From positions 43,668 through 107,667 of the forward strand of contig JBBQWZ010000016.1 in NCBI GenBank assembly GCA_038210135.1: a stretch of DNA of 64,000 nucleotides, written 5' to 3'. This document shows positions 44,547 through 53,781 of the stretch, piece by piece. This stretch comes from JBBQWZ01 sp038210135. GTDB taxonomy: Bacteria; Acidobacteriota; Terriglobia; Bryobacterales; Bryobacteraceae. Numbering within the stretch: the first letter of the stretch is position 1; the number at the start of each line of letters is the position of its first letter. Position numbers and translations under genes: made by a program. The notes beneath the pieces are model-generated. The model had not been told where the DNA came from, searched no databases, and saw nothing but the letters and a program-made list of their open reading frames with translations.

Positions 44547-47500
44547 AGGCGGCTCCGGACGTCGTTCAAGAGATCAAGCTCGTCCCTGCTCTTCCGCTCG
44601 ATGCGGAGGTTTTCCCGGGGCCCGCAGACGGATGGATAGTCGCAGTACTCGCAGGCTTTCTTTTGCGGTGCGGCAGGCAGAAAGCCGTCTTCGATCATAC
44701 GGTCGATGTTGACGAGGACGACTTGCAATTCACGCGTTCCGCGTTCGTCGAGTTTGCAATCGAAGGCCTGATAACCTCCGCGCTGGGTGGCGAACAGCAG
44801 GCGCCCGGATTCGACCGGCGTGTTCAGAATCTGTTGGACGGCGAGCGAATAGAGCAACGGTTGCAGAACGGCTCCTCCACCGGTGTAGATGGGCGCACGG
44901 TCGGGAGGCTTGCCTGTCTTGAAGTCGATCACGCGGAGCGTTCCGCGTTCGGCGTTGTGCTCGATGCGATCGACGGAGCCGCGGACGCGCACGGCATCGA
45001 GAATGGATGCTTCTTCCTTGACGCTGGACGGATCGCGGTCGTCGCCGGGCTCGACACCAAAGCCGAATTCGAAATGCAGCGGCCGCCAGCCGGATTCTTC
45101 GATAGCCAAATGGATGGAGCCGCGCAGGTCGGTGCGGAGATCCTCAACCTCGCTGCGCCAGACGTTGGGAATCGCGGGCGCCAGCTTATCGGCAAATTCG
45201 CTCGCGACCTGATCGAGCGTTTCGTCACAGCGCTGCAAAATCCAGGAGAGACGGCTGGCCTGCACTGGCAGCAAGCCGCGCTCTTCGAGGTCGCGGAAGA
45301 GGCGAAACTGCACGGCGTGATAGAGCGCTCCGCGGGTCAGCGGATCCATGCGTTCGAGCGGCACGCCTTCTTCGCGCGGACGCAGGCGCAGAATTCCTTG
45401 CAGCGCGAATTTGTAGGGGCACGCGGAGAATTGTTGGAGCGTGGACGGCGAATACACGCGGTTCGCGAGGCGGTGTTCGTCGAGGACGAGACGCGCCTGG
45501 GAGTCGAGCTTCACGAGGCCATCGGCCGACTGCCAGTCCTTCGAATCCCAGCGAGCCCAGCGGCCACGAAGGCTGCGGGCGAGCGGCGCGGACGCATCCA
45601 CAAGATAGCGGCCGGCTCCGGGAGGATTGGTGTTGGCGGGGTCGAGAAGCGGATGGAGCGTGGCCAGATCGTACTCGGCGTCGTCCACGGCATCGTTGGG
45701 ATCGACGGGTGCGGGCCAATGCAGACGCGCCGGGGCGGCGTCGCGGGCCTGACGTTCGAACGAGCGAAGACGCGGAAGCGCGCCTTCGGCGGCGCGGGGC
45801 AATTCGAGTGCGTAAAAAGACGGAACGCGCGGGCGATTCTGCGCGATGTCCATGCGCGGGAAGGACGCGACCAGTTTGCGATTGGCGGCGGAGGCGGCGC
45901 TGGTCAACAACTGGCGCTCGCAGGCGACGCGGTCGTCGCGCAGGGGAAGTGTGGACGACACGCGGGCGCGCAGATCGTCGAGCAGGAGCGGGTCCTCGAA
46001 GACGCGTCGCGGGAACTGGCCTTCGGCGAGGCCGGGCAGGAAGACGACGTCGAAGCTCCAGCCCCGGGCCTCTTCGAGCGAACCGACGAACACGGAGCCA
46101 TAGCGGGATTTTGGCGGATCCTGGCGGAGGAATCGCAGGCGATCTTCAAGGACCCGAGCGACTTCCTCGAAGCCTATGGGGCCGACGTCGGCCATCGGCT
46201 GCAGCTCGGCGAGCATGCCGAGGACGGTTTCGGGACGGCGGAGGGAATGACGAGCAAGGCTTGCCAAAACGTCGAGCCATTCGGCCCAAGTGGCGGACTG
46301 GGGGAGGTCCGCGAGTATGCCGATCAGCGGCAGGGCAAAGCGGCGCAGATTTTCGAGTTGCGCGATCTGGCGGTCGATGGCCTCGACCGTCGCGCCGTTT
46401 TCCTTTTCGGCCATGTGGCGCTTAATCAAGAATTCTTCGGCGAGTCCGTTGAGGCGGCGCGCCCAACGATCTTTTCCGTTGATCACGGCGGCATCGACCA
46501 GCAGCTTTTCCCATCCAGCCGGCGCGTGCAGAGTTCCGTTCGCGACGGCGGATGCGGGTGTAGCCCCGGGATCCTCGTCGGCGTTCGCATCGAAGGCGAG
46601 CAGTAGTTGGGCGGCTTCGGGTTGGAACCGGGCGAGCTCGTCTTCCGAGCCAACCGAGGCGGTGGCGGACATGGCCTTCGGTGCCCCTTCGGAATCGACG
46701 GGCGGAACCTGAGCGAGCGAAAGATATTCGGCGAAGCGGCTAGCCGAAAGGCGATCCGCGGCGCAGGCGAGCAGAGCTAAAAAGGCGCGTCCGGCTGGAT
46801 CGGGACGGGCGGTTCCGCGGCGGAACCAAGCGGGAATGGCGGCGCGGCGAAGAGCCTCTTCGAGTAACGGCTGATAGCGTTCGGGCGAACGGAGCAGTAC
46901 GGCAATCCGATCAAAGGGAGTTCCAGAGGCGGCCATGCGCCGGACGCGGCGCGCGATCTCGACGCATTCGAGGCCTTCGCCGGCGGCGGAAAACATGTCG
47001 AAGGATTCGTCCGGCGAAGCGCGTTCGAGCGCCGGAATATCGGGCACGAAAACGAATTTGCGGATCCGATCGAGAGCCGAGGCGCAACCATCGGGCGCGG
47101 CGACTTCCGGCTGGCACGCGAGCACGCGCGTCAGAATGCGGAGCGCGCGCTCATCGCGAGTGCGGGTGAGAGCGAGGACGGAAGACGACCGGCGGGCGAC
47201 GGCTTCGATGAGCGAGGCGTGCGATTCGGATTGCGGATCGATATCGAACAGGAGCAGCGGCAGGTCGAGCAAGAAATGCCGACCGCTGGTCGCCGCGTCC
47301 GTGGCGAGGCGCAGGAGCGCGGGGAAGTCGGCGAGACGATGTCCGGCGAGTTGCTCTTCGAATAAGCGAGCGAGGGTGGTCAGGTCCGCTCCGGCGGGTC
47401 CGGCGGCGGAAAGCCGATCGAGCGATGCTCCGTCCAGGCGAAGTTCTTCGAGGGTCTTCGCGAAGGCGCGCGCGAAGCCGGGCGTGTGGGCGATCTCATC

Positions 47501-47812
47501 GAAGTACGCGAGGCTGCCGGCTTTCTGCGCCTCGAAGATTGCGCGCGCGGCCAGGGCTTCGAGACCGAGGCCGGATACCGGGGCAAGTCCGCGAGCAGCG
47601 AGCGCAGACGTGGCAAGCTCGGTCGCGAGCAGGCGCAGAGGCATCCGGTGGACTCCGGCGAGATGCGGCGAAGGACTGGAGCGGAGAAGATGATCGGCGG
47701 CGGCGCGGTCCGGGGCGAGGATCAGGCACTCGCGGCCTTGCTGCGCGGAGAGCCATGCGTGTCCGGCGGAAAGCAAGGTGGCGGACGAAGCGGAATGCAG
47801 CAGGCGGGTCAC
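44543..47812 (-). CDS. addB: AddB-like nuclease with iron-sulphur cluster
   Basis: 1089 residues. A helicase-like core without a Walker A motif (start LLSAGHAWLSAQQG) and a C-terminal nuclease with the iron-sulphur cysteines QFSACPYKF and CEYCDYPSVCGP; the nuclease catalytic stretch is VRGSVDRIE followed by LRVIDFKTGK. This is the architecture of the AddB family: Chi reading and the second nuclease. The start is GTG at 47812. It is followed by addA with a four-base overlap. Short antisense frames of up to 650 codons on the other strand are composition artefacts. Confidence 0.92.
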   Translation of the reverse strand: MTRLLHSASSATLLSAGHAWLSAQQGRECLILAPDRAAADHLLRSSPSPHLAGVHRMPLRLLATELATSALAARGLAPVSGLGLEALAARAIFEAQKAGSLAYFDEIAHTPGFARAFAKTLEELRLDGASLDRLSAAGPAGADLTTLARLFEEQLAGHRLADFPALLRLATDAATSGRHFLLDLPLLLFDIDPQSESHASLIEAVARRSSSVLALTRTRDERALRILTRVLACQPEVAAPDGCASALDRIRKFVFVPDIPALERASPDESFDMFSAAGEGLECVEIARRVRRMAASGTPFDRIAVLLRSPERYQPLLEEALRRAAIPAWFRRGTARPDPAGRAFLALLACAADRLSASRFAEYLSLAQVPPVDSEGAPKAMSATASVGSEDELARFQPEAAQLLLAFDANADEDPGATPASAVANGTLHAPAGWEKLLVDAAVINGKDRWARRLNGLAEEFLIKRHMAEKENGATVEAIDRQIAQLENLRRFALPLIGILADLPQSATWAEWLDVLASLARHSLRRPETVLGMLAELQPMADVGPIGFEEVARVLEDRLRFLRQDPPKSRYGSVFVGSLEEARGWSFDVVFLPGLAEGQFPRRVFEDPLLLDDLRARVSSTLPLRDDRVACERQLLTSAASAANRKLVASFPRMDIAQNRPRVPSFYALELPRAAEGALPRLRSFERQARDAAPARLHWPAPVDPNDAVDDAEYDLATLHPLLDPANTNPPGAGRYLVDASAPLARSLRGRWARWDSKDWQSADGLVKLDSQARLVLDEHRLANRVYSPSTLQQFSACPYKFALQGILRLRPREEGVPLERMDPLTRGALYHAVQFRLFRDLEERGLLPVQASRLSWILQRCDETLDQVASEFADKLAPAIPNVWRSEVEDLRTDLRGSIHLAIEESGWRPLHFEFGFGVEPGDDRDPSSVKEEASILDAVRVRGSVDRIEHNAERGTLRVIDFKTGKPPDRAPIYTGGGAVLQPLLYSLAVQQILNTPVESGRLLFATQRGGYQAFDCKLDERGTRELQVVLVNIDRMIEDGFLPAAPQKKACEYCDYPSVCGPRENLRIERKSRDELDLLNDVRSRL

Positions 47813-48159
47813 GAAACCCGCATTGTCTCATGCGGGCCAAGGTGTTAGTTACTACTTTATTGAACGTAGCCGCGACGATGTGGATTTCAAGAAACGGCAG
47901 TTGGGCAATGGACTTGCCGTTGAGAATTTCGTGAGGGGGATTGCGGAGGTGGCGGGCGCTCTTTGGGTGAAAAGGGGTGAGAGCGCCCGCCGTCGTAACG
48001 GGGATGCATTGGAAACGACGGCCGCGAAGGTAAGGTTACCGCGGCTTCAAAAAATTCTGCGAAGAAACCGGACTATCCGATGAGCGGTCAAGTATCCCCG
48101 GTAAGCGGGATCGAGGAATAGCGAACACTCACGCTCGACGGATCGCTAGAGACTCTCCG
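47813..48159. other. Gene-free stretch with a strong hairpin
   Basis: About 350 bases between addB and the next gene. A 12-bp perfect stem, GGCGGGCGCTCT with AGAGCGCCCGCC (47951-47962 with 47980-47991), encloses a 17-base loop, and a second stem may form around ACGGCA/TGCCGT near 47897-47929. No U-run follows. A structured RNA or an old terminator is possible. Open frames here look random. Confidence 0.5.
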
Positions 48160-49293
48160 TTAGGGCTTCTTCGGCTTGGCCGGATCGGGCTTTACGGGCG
48201 GCGCGGAGGTGGCGGGCTGCTCTTTGGTGGCGTCGTCTGGCAGCGGCTCGATGGTGTCAAACTTGATGGTCGATTCCGAACCGAACATGCGGTAGAGGCG
48301 GAATTCGACTTCGTTTTTGACCATGAACTTGCCTTCGCGCGAGCGAAGCTCGGCTTTGAGCGGGAGAACGAACTCCACGTCGCTGAGCTTCTCGAAGCCG
48401 TAATTCAGGTCGAGCGAAACCTGCTGGATGGGGAAGTCCGGCGGGATGTTATCGCATTCGAACCGGATGCGCATGACGGCGCCGTTTTCCTTGTCCACGT
48501 AAATGGAACCGTGGTAGCCGGGCGTGAGGCGCTGGGTGCGGCGATAAATGATGTTGTACTGCGAGCGGCTTTGCAGGACTTTGAAGCCGAAGACGTGCAT
48601 GCGGCGTCCACGGAGGGTGGTCCAGCGTTCCCACTCGAATTGCGTTTCCGTTTTGGGGTCGAAGATCTCCTTCAGCATGGAACCGAATTCGCCTGAGGAG
48701 GACGCTCCGTCGAGCTGGTCGTGGGAGACGGTAACGAAGCGGTCGTTGATGGAGCTGACTTTGTACGATTCCTTCTGTTCGAAGAACGTCAACTGCTCGT
48801 TGATCTTGTCGGCGAGGCGGAAATCCTCGCGCCCAGTGGGATCGTAATAGCGCCGGGTGATTTGGGCGCAGATGAAATTGGGCAGTTTCTTGACGTAATC
48901 GCGCGCATATTCACGGGTGGCGTCGAGGACTTTGGCCTGCTCGACGGAATCGGGCGGCGGAGGCGGCGGAGTGGCCTGGAACCGAACCTGCGTCGCTGTC
49001 TCCTTAGGAGCCGGCGGCTCCGGCAAGGTCGCCGAGGCATCGCGAAGGGCGCGGACGGCATCCATGACGCGCGGCGGAGTCCCGTAGCCAGCCATCTCTT
49101 CGACGGCGGAATTCGGCAGCTTGTTCGAGAGCTTGATGCGCTTGATGTAGGCCGCGACTTCGCGATCGTTCTGGTGCAGTTGGACGGCGGACCGGACAAA
49201 CTTCTCCAGCTGTTCCACCGTCATCGGGACGGCCTGGGCGGCCAGCGTCGCCACGAACAAGGCCAGTAGAACGGAGCTGCGTAGGAATCCCAT
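48160..49293 (-). CDS. Exported protein of unknown function
   Basis: 377 residues from the ATG at 49293, which begins a signal peptide (VLLALFVATLAAQ). A helical N-terminal part includes TVEQLEKFVRSAVQLHQNDR. A Pro-rich linker (six prolines) precedes a C-terminal beta-rich domain with KLPNFICAQITRRYYDPTGR, containing a lone Cys, and later GYHGSIYVDKENGAVMRIRF. The tail is Pro/Lys-rich. The overall look is of an outer-membrane-lipoprotein-like fold, but I do not know the family. It starts five bases after the GDSL gene stop on the same strand, as part of a DUF3108-GDSL-this-gene operon. Confidence 0.78.
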   Translation of the reverse strand: MGFLRSSVLLALFVATLAAQAVPMTVEQLEKFVRSAVQLHQNDREVAAYIKRIKLSNKLPNSAVEEMAGYGTPPRVMDAVRALRDASATLPEPPAPKETATQVRFQATPPPPPPDSVEQAKVLDATREYARDYVKKLPNFICAQITRRYYDPTGREDFRLADKINEQLTFFEQKESYKVSSINDRFVTVSHDQLDGASSSGEFGSMLKEIFDPKTETQFEWERWTTLRGRRMHVFGFKVLQSRSQYNIIYRRTQRLTPGYHGSIYVDKENGAVMRIRFECDNIPPDFPIQQVSLDLNYGFEKLSDVEFVLPLKAELRSREGKFMVKNEVEFRLYRMFGSESTIKFDTIEPLPDDATKEQPATSAPPVKPDPAKPKKP

Positions 49294-49297
49294 CGAC

Positions 49298-50401
49298 TTA
49301 AGGACGCCTCTTCTTCGGTACGGGTTTCGTCGCCGGGGCGCCAAGAATCGGATTCAGAGCGTCTAAGATGACCGGCGCCATAATCCGGTAGCCGGCGGCG
49401 TTGGGGTGGAGGCCGTCGTCGGCCAGTTCGCGCTTCAATTGGCCGGTCTGGTCAACCATGCGCGAGTAGTAGTCCACGTAGGTGAAACCGCGGCGGACGC
49501 AGAAGTCCTTCAGCCAGTCGTTGAGGGCGCGGATGAAGACCGGCGGGCGGCCGGGGGAGCGTTCGAAACTCGCGTTGACTTCCTTCCAGTGATCGCTCAC
49601 CGGCAGGACGGAGGTGAAGTAGACCTTGATGCCGTAGAGTTTGGCGAGGTCGGCGATCATGGCGTAGTTGTTTTCGATGGTGGCGAGCGGCACTTTACGG
49701 GCGAGATCGTTGGTTCCGGCGAGGACGACGATGGCGGCCGGTCGAAGATCGATGACGTCGGCGCGCATGCGTCCGAGCATTTCGCCGGTGATCTGGCCGC
49801 TGATTCCACGGTTAACGAAGTCGCGATCCGGGAAGTACTCGTTGAGGCGCCAGAGGTCGGTGATGGAGTCGCCAAAGAACACGACGCGCGGCTTGCCTGG
49901 CTGCGGATCCGGCAGCTTCTGATTGGCTTCGGAGTAGCGGGCGAGGTTGTCGCGATCGGCGTTGCGGAGGGCGTTTTCCTTCTGATCGACAAGAGCGGTG
50001 AAGTGGGCTTCGAGGCGGACCTGGGCGTCGCGCAACTCGGCCAGCTGGCGGCGGGCTTCCTCAGGATACGGGAAGGGCTTGGGCATGACGTCCGAAAGAG
50101 CCAGGAACGCGCGGGCATTGGTGAGCACGGCGTAGACGGCGGGTCCGTTGCCGGAGGCCACTTTCAGGTTGCCGAGCGACTGGCGGAAGTTCTCGCGGAT
50201 GGGGGCGGCGGCGCGGCTGAGTTCAGGGGTGGCGGCGGCGGTCGAATCCATGAGCTGCAGCATGCGGTCGCCGAGCGCGGTCAGCATCTGGCCGGGCAGC
50301 AGGGGGCGCGGCGGTGCCGCGGGGGGCTGGGCGGAGAGCATTCCGGCGAGTGTGAGGGGAAGCAGGAGACGGAGTAGCAAACGAGGTCCACGTAGTGTCA
50401 T
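49298..50401 (-). CDS. Exported GDSL/SGNH-family hydrolase
   Basis: 367 residues. Signal peptide (LLLPLTLAGMLSA), a 150-residue N-terminal helical part, then the SGNH catalytic core: block I GDSITDLWRL (Ser nucleophile), block II Gly in NRGISGQITGEML, block III IVVLAGTNDLAR (Asn), block V DGLHPNAAGY (Asp and His). An esterase acting on acetylated sugars or lipids is likely. ATG 50401 has AAGGAAG seven bases upstream; an ATG at 50422 has an equally good copy, because the start region carries a short duplication. It overlaps the DUF3108 gene if the longer start is used. Confidence 0.9.
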   Translation of the reverse strand: MTLRGPRLLLRLLLPLTLAGMLSAQPPAAPPRPLLPGQMLTALGDRMLQLMDSTAAATPELSRAAAPIRENFRQSLGNLKVASGNGPAVYAVLTNARAFLALSDVMPKPFPYPEEARRQLAELRDAQVRLEAHFTALVDQKENALRNADRDNLARYSEANQKLPDPQPGKPRVVFFGDSITDLWRLNEYFPDRDFVNRGISGQITGEMLGRMRADVIDLRPAAIVVLAGTNDLARKVPLATIENNYAMIADLAKLYGIKVYFTSVLPVSDHWKEVNASFERSPGRPPVFIRALNDWLKDFCVRRGFTYVDYYSRMVDQTGQLKRELADDGLHPNAAGYRIMAPVILDALNPILGAPATKPVPKKRRP

Positions 50402-50418
50402 GTGTGATCTTCCTTGTC

Positions 50419-51150
50419 TCATGTATGGTCTTCCTTCTCAAGAGACAGCGTGATGGTTCCGATGGCGAGCTGCAGCCGGACGCGAATCTGGACAGGCACG
50501 CGGCGGGCGTCGTCGCTGACCCAAACGAACACGCGGGCAGGCCGCTGGTAAATGACTCCGCCAAACAGGAAGGCCTCGTAGCGGATGGTCTTGAACGTTC
50601 CGGCGGTGGTCTTGAGTTCTTCGCGGGCCTGCGCTTCCAAGCGAACCTGAGCGAATTTCTTGCCGTCGCTCATTGGGATCTGGCCGGAATGGCCGACGTC
50701 GATCTTCATGGTGCGGAGCTGCATCAGTCCGCCGATGATGTCCTGGACGCAGGCCGGAACGTCAATTTCGTCTACGCGCACGTTCGCGTTTTTGACCAGA
50801 TCCTTCTCGAGGTAACTGGCCTTCTTGCGTTCGCGGTCGAAGGTGACCTTGGTTTCGCGGCGGCGCTTGCCCTCGGAGGAGAGCATGGTAGCCGAGGTCG
50901 CGCAAAACCCCGCGTCGTGGGTGGCCGTGTAGCGGTCGTCCACTTTATAGAGCTTGGAGACCAAGCCGACGGATTCGAGGGTGAGTGAAACGGGTCCCTT
51001 GGAGGGTATGACGAGCTTGGCGGATCCGGCCCGGATGAGGCGCCAATCGACGGAGTAATAGAGCGTAGTGCCGCCAGGATCGGCGGCAACGGCGGGGCCG
51101 GGCGCGGTGCAGAGAAGGGAAAAGAGCGCGCAGGCTCCGGCGGATCGCAT
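50419..51150 (-). CDS. Exported DUF3108 protein
   Basis: 243 residues from the ATG at 51150. Signal peptide (FSLLCTAPGPAVAAD), then TTLYYSVDWRLIRAGSAKLV, a start typical of DUF3108, whose members are periplasmic or outer-membrane-associated beta proteins. Also seen are YEAFLFGGVIYQRPARVFVW and VSDDARRVPVQIRVRLQLA near the end. Function unknown. It is the first gene of an operon with the GDSL hydrolase and the 377-residue protein. The frame continues upstream into the repeats, but the signal peptide fixes the start. Confidence 0.85.
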   Translation of the reverse strand: MRSAGACALFSLLCTAPGPAVAADPGGTTLYYSVDWRLIRAGSAKLVIPSKGPVSLTLESVGLVSKLYKVDDRYTATHDAGFCATSATMLSSEGKRRRETKVTFDRERKKASYLEKDLVKNANVRVDEIDVPACVQDIIGGLMQLRTMKIDVGHSGQIPMSDGKKFAQVRLEAQAREELKTTAGTFKTIRYEAFLFGGVIYQRPARVFVWVSDDARRVPVQIRVRLQLAIGTITLSLEKEDHT

Positions 51151-51182
51151 GCCTATGGGATCAGTGTAACGCGTGGCAACGA

Positions 51183-51418
51183 GTGGCATAGGCCTCCGGC
51201 CTGTGGATCGGTAGCACGGGCCTCCGGTGTGGATCGGTGGCATAGGCCTCCGGCCTGTGCATTCGAAGCTGCAGGTCGGATTTAGCGCACAGGTCGGAGA
51301 CCTATGCCACTTGCACAGGTCGGAGACCTATGCCACTGATGCACAGGTCGGAGACCTATGCCACTGATGCACAGGTCGGAGACCTATGCCACTTGCACAG
51401 GTCGGAGACCTATGCCAC
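51183..51418. repeat. Cluster of at least seven REP-like repeats
   Basis: Forward copies at 51183 and 51237 plus a degenerate one at 51212; inverted copies at 51288, 51314, 51342, 51370 and 51396. The inverted set carries AGGTC/GACCT in place of AGGCC/GGCCT, a compensated change. The last base of the last copy is the first base of the cydB stop on the minus strand. Confidence 0.9.
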
Positions 51419-52428
51419 TAGACTTTGCCGGCGAAGCGGCGGTAGAGGAAGTAGCCGTAGGCTCCGGCTAACAGCATTCCGGGGATGAACCAATACAGGC
51501 CGGCGTTCAGGCCGTAGGGCGTGGCGGAGGCGTTCTGGATGGTCAGGCTGCGAGCCGGGTCGATGTTCGAGGGCAGGACGTTGGGGTAGACGCCGAAGAC
51601 GCAGCTGGTCAGCATTCCCACGATGAAGGCGGAAGAAGCCAGAAAGGCTTTCAACTCGGCTTTGAAGAGCCTGGCTCCGACGAGTCCGGCGACGGCCAGC
51701 AGCGGAAACACGACGCCCCAGGGATATTGGGCGAAGTTGGTTGCGATCTGCGGCTGGATCTCAAAACTGGCGGCGGTGACGGCAACCGTCAGCGCGGCGA
51801 CCGCGTACCAGGCGAGATTACCGGAGCGGGTTGCGCGGGCGGCGACTTCGCCCGAGGTCTTGTAGCGGACCCACCAGGCTCCGTGGAGCGTGAGGGTGGC
51901 GAAGGCAAGGACGCCGACTAGAATCGTGTACCAGTCGAGAATTCCGGGTTCGGGGGAGAGCTGGAAGTTGGTCCACAAGGGGAGGAAGAAGTCGCCGTCT
52001 TTGTCGAGCGGGACGCCGCGGACGACGTTGCCGAGGGCGGCTCCGTAGAAGACGGCGAGCAGGCCGGAGGCGGCGCAAAAGCCGAAATCCCAGAGCGGCT
52101 TCCAGGTCGGGGAGTCGATATGGTTGCGGAATTCGATGGAGATTCCACGCAGAATCAGCAGCCACAGGACGATCATCAACGGCAGGTAGAAGCCGCTGAA
52201 GCTCGACGCGTAGAGGGCGGGGAAGGCGAAATACAGGGTTCCGCCGGCGGCCAGCAGCCAGACTTCGTTGCCATCCCAAAAGGGTCCGATCGAATTGAGG
52301 ACCTGCTGGCGTTCGTCTTCCTTGCGGGCGAGTTGGAAATGAAGGATACCGGCGCCGAGGTCGAAGCCGTCGAGCACCACGTAGCCGGCGATCAGAATCG
52401 CGACGAGGCAGAACCAGAGCGTTTCCAT
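51418..52428 (-). CDS. cydB: Cytochrome bd ubiquinol oxidase subunit II
   Basis: 336 residues, about eight helices. Start LVAILIAGYVVLDGFDLGAG is the family signature (the first helix with Asp/Asp), followed by IGPFWDGNEVWLLAAGGTLY and FPALYASSFSGFYLPLMIVL. The bd oxidase reduces oxygen at very low tension with ubiquinol as donor. cydB starts directly after the cydA stop. No cydC, cydD or cydX gene is visible. Repeats abut its stop codon. Confidence 0.96.
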   Translation of the reverse strand: METLWFCLVAILIAGYVVLDGFDLGAGILHFQLARKEDERQQVLNSIGPFWDGNEVWLLAAGGTLYFAFPALYASSFSGFYLPLMIVLWLLILRGISIEFRNHIDSPTWKPLWDFGFCAASGLLAVFYGAALGNVVRGVPLDKDGDFFLPLWTNFQLSPEPGILDWYTILVGVLAFATLTLHGAWWVRYKTSGEVAARATRSGNLAWYAVAALTVAVTAASFEIQPQIATNFAQYPWGVVFPLLAVAGLVGARLFKAELKAFLASSAFIVGMLTSCVFGVYPNVLPSNIDPARSLTIQNASATPYGLNAGLYWFIPGMLLAGAYGYFLYRRFAGKV

Positions 52429-53781
52429 TTAGTGGACTCCCTCGACTTCAGGAACCGCGATGGAGGCTTCCGGGCCGTGCTCGATTTCGCGGTAAATGAG
52501 AAGCAGGAACAGGATTCCGAGAACGGTGTAGAGGCCCATAAAGCCGATCAAAGTGAAGAGCGTGTTCCCGGCGGAGACGCTGGGAGATGCACCGTGCTCG
52601 GTGCGCATCAGACCGTAAATCAGCCAGGGCTGGCGTCCGACTTCGGCCGTGATCCAGCCGGCGGTGTTCGCGATATAGGGTAGCGGCGCGGCCAGCATCA
52701 GCGCCCACAGCAGCGGCTTCGAATTGAGCAGCCAGCCGCGCCAGATGCAGAGCGACGAGATGGTGTACAGGGCGATGAAGATCGTACCGAGTCCGACCAT
52801 AATGTGGAAGCTGTAGAAGAGCAGCGGGATGTTATCGGGCCACTGATCGCGCGGATATTCGTTCAGGCCCTTCACCTCGGCATTCCAACGCTTGTAGGTG
52901 AGGAAGCTGAGCATATTGGGAATCACCAGCGGATTGTCGAGGCGGAGTTTGTTGACGTCGGGCTGGCCGAGGACAGCCATCGGCGCGCCGTTCTGGGTAT
53001 CGAACAGGCCTTCCATGGCGGCGAGGGTGATGGGCTGACTTTGCGCGATGTTCTTACCCTGGCCATCACCGGTCGGAAAGATCATCAGAATCGACGCGGC
53101 GCAGCCGGCAAAGACGCCGGTTTTGAGGAAGGTCTTGGCGTAGAGAAGATGCGCCCCGTTGAGTTGGTAGTAGGCGCCGATGGCGGCCATGACGAAAGCG
53201 CCGGTGCAGACGGCTCCGATCATGTTGTGGGCGTACTGCCACAGGATCCAGGAGTTGGTCAACAGGCCCCAAACGCTGGTCAGGATGATTTTGCCTTTCG
53301 GTCCGAGTTGGTAGGCGACAGGGTGCTGCATCCAGGCGTCGGTAGCGATGATGAAGAAGCCGGAGAGCCAGGATCCGAGGAACATGGCGAGAGCCGTAAA
53401 CCAGTGGGCGAGGCGGCTGAGCCGGGCTTCGCCGAACAGGAACAGGCCCAGGAAAGTGGATTCCAGGAAGAAGGAATAGACGCCTTCCATGGCGAGGGTC
53501 TGGCCGATGACGCCGCCCGAGGCTTTGGAGAAGCGCGACCAGTTGGTGCCGAACTGGAATTCCATGGGGATGCCGGTGACGACGCCGACGGCGAAATTGA
53601 CGGCGAAGATCTTGGTCCAGAAGCGGGCGGCGCGGTTGTAGTGCTCGTCGCCGGTGCGCAGGTGGATGGTTTTGAGGATCAGAATCAGAAGGGCGAGGCC
53701 CATCGTCAACTGGGGAAACAGGTAATGGAAGGTGACGGTGAAGGCGAAGTGCAGGCGATGGAGCGTTAAGGCGGATTCCAT
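52429..53781 (-). CDS. cydA: Cytochrome bd ubiquinol oxidase subunit I
   Basis: 450 residues. The haem ligand His19 region reads LHRLHFAFTVTFHYLFPQLT, the second haem ligand pair lies in HWFTALAMFLGSWLSGFFI, and GWITAEVGRQPWLIYGLMRT is the diagnostic motif of subunit I. The quinol-binding Q-loop is of the short kind (GLFDTQNGAPMAVLGQPDV). Membrane bound. ATG at 53781. It lies next to cydB with no gap; together they form an operon. Upstream is a gene-free, repeat-rich stretch. Confidence 0.96.
   Translation of the reverse strand: MESALTLHRLHFAFTVTFHYLFPQLTMGLALLILILKTIHLRTGDEHYNRAARFWTKIFAVNFAVGVVTGIPMEFQFGTNWSRFSKASGGVIGQTLAMEGVYSFFLESTFLGLFLFGEARLSRLAHWFTALAMFLGSWLSGFFIIATDAWMQHPVAYQLGPKGKIILTSVWGLLTNSWILWQYAHNMIGAVCTGAFVMAAIGAYYQLNGAHLLYAKTFLKTGVFAGCAASILMIFPTGDGQGKNIAQSQPITLAAMEGLFDTQNGAPMAVLGQPDVNKLRLDNPLVIPNMLSFLTYKRWNAEVKGLNEYPRDQWPDNIPLLFYSFHIMVGLGTIFIALYTISSLCIWRGWLLNSKPLLWALMLAAPLPYIANTAGWITAEVGRQPWLIYGLMRTEHGASPSVSAGNTLFTLIGFMGLYTVLGILFLLLIYREIEHGPEASIAVPEVEGVH

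Noticed and set aside
44663..46606. A 647-codon open frame antisense to addB
   Set aside because: AddB motifs fill the other strand; the frame is a result of high GC.
47813..48159. RNase P RNA, tmRNA or SRP RNA
   Set aside because: The diagnostic conserved segments of each were looked for and are not present.
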